64,000 nucleotides of DNA from Chitinophagaceae bacterium (lineage in GTDB: Bacteria > Bacteroidota > Bacteroidia > Chitinophagales > Chitinophagaceae): assembly GCA_023957575.1 (NCBI GenBank), contig JAMLGU010000001.1, forward strand, positions 124,001-188,000, given 5' to 3'. The translations under genes and the position numbers were made by a program. The notes under the pieces were generated by a model that was given only the letters and a program-made list of their open reading frames with translations, did no database searches and was not told where the DNA came from. Shown in pieces: positions 62,528 to 64,000 of the stretch (the stretch's first letter is position 1; each line of letters begins with the position of its first letter).

Positions 62528-64000
62528 TTCTTTTTCTTTTTGGGTCTGGCTTCGGTTTCAAACAAAGTGCCTCTGCTCTTTTCCTCTTCTATCATTTGCT
62601 CATACAGTTTAAACAAATATTCTAAGCGTTCTTCATCACTTTCAAAAGGTTTTGACCGGTAGCAGCGTTCTACGGCAAGGTCAAGCTGATGATGTGCTTC
62701 ACGCAAACCATCAGGCATTTTATCAGGGTCGTAAAGCTGTGCCAATGTTTTTTCAGAATGTGCTTCTCGTTCAGCTAATACCTTGTAAACACGCTTTTCT
62801 AATTCTTGCTTTTGGGATTCGTTGATTTCTGGAAATGGGAAAGTGTTGTAGCAAAGTGCTGTTGAATAACGATAATCGGACTTCAGTCTTCCAGCAACCG
62901 CTCTTAACCAAGTCATGTGCATTCTTGACGTTATCATTGCAAAAACCCATTCTTTCGCATCATAAATAGCCTGTGCTGAATCAGAAATAACATAATCAGA
63001 ATTTAGAAAACCGATTGGCATATACTCTCTTCTTTCTGATGAAACTCTTGGGACTATAATCGAGTTGGTTTTTTTATACCGAACTTCTGCAAATCTATGG
63101 GGGATAGCTGCTAAAGTATTTGTTGCTCCTCTATCGCTTTGTTCTCGATGGACTTTTACTTTTTCAATTCTGTCTTTAATAAATTTTATTTTTGAAGCAT
63201 CTTTAACATCTCCGTCTTCGATCCATATACACCATCTAGGAATATCATTTATAAATTCTTTTGAGCCTGCAAATTTCTTTATATATGCCTTAGCTCTTGA
63301 ATCTTGTTGAGTCAGTTGTTTATATTCTTCGAGTGAAAGGGTTAAGTATCCTCCATCGTTTGGCATACTTCCAAAATTCATTAAAGGCACTTTTGAGAGT
63401 TGATTTCTTCTTCCAAAAACATAAACATTATCACCTTCAACCAAATATGGCGAGATATTTCTTACTATTGTTTTTATTGTTTTATTGAAAATAAATTTAG
63501 GTTTATTTGAAATGTTTCTAATTCCAAGAATAATTACAATTACAGCAGCTTTTGCTTTAGCATTATTGCTCCATTTAAAAGATTGATGAACAAAATCTAT
63601 TTCAAGCTTATCAGTCAATATATTTGGCCAAAGAGAAGCAACTTGAGAGCCTTGACTGATTGAATTTGTAGATACAAAAGCACATTTTGCATTTGTATTT
63701 TCAATAAAGGCGCCTCCTTTGAAAAACCAAGGTGCGATATAGTCTAAATCATTGTATCCTTCCACCTTTGTGTTGAAAACAAACTTCATATCGGCTTTTT
63801 GAATTTCATCCAATATTCTTGCCCCTAAATAGGGTGGATTCCCCAAAACATAAATTTCATCATCCTTTTCTTTTGGGCAAACAATTTCCCAATCTAAACG
63901 TGTAGCGTTGCCATGTACTATATTCCCGGTTTCGGTCAAAGGTAAAGCAGGTTTGGTGCGTCCAAATTCTTTAAAGAATATTTGGTTCATCTGGTGTTCT
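62524..64000 (-). CDS. MmeI-like DNA methyltransferase, C-terminal part
   Basis: The gene continues past the right edge; ~490 residues are visible and no start need lie in the window, although an ATG occurs at 63990. HGNATRLDW and VLGNPPYLGAR (catalytic NPPY) mark an N6-adenine methyltransferase. What follows (SPYLVEGDNVYVFGRRNQLS, MPNDGGYLTLS, WVFAMITSRMHMTWLRAVAG, YRYSTALCYNTFPFPE) is the order of the target-recognition and C-terminal segments of MmeI-type proteins. If the N-terminal nuclease domain of MmeI is present it lies outside the window. First visible gene of the operon, coupled to the AlbA-like gene by ATGA. Confidence 0.85.
   Translation of the reverse strand, partial: EHQMNQIFFKEFGRTKPALPLTETGNIVHGNATRLDWEIVCPKEKDDEIYVLGNPPYLGARILDEIQKADMKFVFNTKVEGYNDLDYIAPWFFKGGAFIENTNAKCAFVSTNSISQGSQVASLWPNILTDKLEIDFVHQSFKWSNNAKAKAAVIVIILGIRNISNKPKFIFNKTIKTIVRNISPYLVEGDNVYVFGRRNQLSKVPLMNFGSMPNDGGYLTLSLEEYKQLTQQDSRAKAYIKKFAGSKEFINDIPRWCIWIEDGDVKDASKIKFIKDRIEKVKVHREQSDRGATNTLAAIPHRFAEVRYKKTNSIIVPRVSSERREYMPIGFLNSDYVISDSAQAIYDAKEWVFAMITSRMHMTWLRAVAGRLKSDYRYSTALCYNTFPFPEINESQKQELEKRVYKVLAEREAHSEKTLAQLYDPDKMPDGLREAHHQLDLAVERCYRSKPFESDEERLEYLFKLYEQMIEEEKSRGTLFETEARPKKKKK

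Overview
The window looks like a contig from a Bacteroidota bacterium, most likely close to Chitinophagaceae. Several things point there: recurrent TAnnTTTG promoter boxes placed a few bases before start codons, almost no Shine-Dalgarno sequences, low G+C, a menaquinone methyltransferase, a RemB-like outer-membrane barrel, LamG and FG-GAP surface proteins, and intergenic palindromic repeats. I saw no rRNA, tRNA or CRISPR array.

Layout. 1-1566: end of an ABC transporter (ATPase and FtsX-type permease). 1820-11969: a type I restriction-modification operon on the minus strand (hsdM, hsdS, an AlbA/Schlafen-like ATPase, hsdR, a YgjP-type metalloprotease), bracketed by an imperfect inverted repeat. 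12386-20311: a TMTC-like membrane TPR protein, a LacI regulator, mfd, and a divergent glycerate kinase. 20351-29913: surface and signalling genes, namely a triple-LCCL secreted protein, a LamG protein coupled to a tiny LuxR-type DNA-binding protein, a repeat-rich spacer, and an FG-GAP/histidine kinase fusion with its response regulator. 29938-31957: a sulfur-handling cluster (DUF6132, rhodanese, persulfide dioxygenase-like fusion). 32085-54283: mostly core genes (holB, ricT, cystathionine beta-synthase, a Pif1-like helicase, a RemB-like barrel, dihydroorotase, a MutS-like ATPase, engB, menG, a BtuF-like protein, an S41 protease, valS, an AspT-like transporter, fabD). 54484-56003: rsgA and a candidate 28-residue basic protein, between two copies of a direct repeat. 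56113-64000: a second defence-type operon on the minus strand (MmeI-like methyltransferase, AlbA/Schlafen-like ATPase, DEAD/DEAH helicase, GIY-YIG protein).

The second operon is broken twice. An IS1634-like element (58977-60552) sits in the helicase gene with a perfect 6-bp target duplication; removing it and one duplicate restores an uninterrupted reading frame. The AlbA-like gene also carries a 2-base frameshift at a TATATA run.

The two best leads are (i) valS, which carries about 220 extra residues at the entrance of its editing domain that resemble a BECR-type (polyvalent-protein/toxin-like) nuclease domain, and (ii) the methyltransferase/AlbA/helicase/GIY-YIG operon as a possible composite restriction system. 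A family of composite non-coding palindromic elements occurs at both 25 kb and 44 kb.
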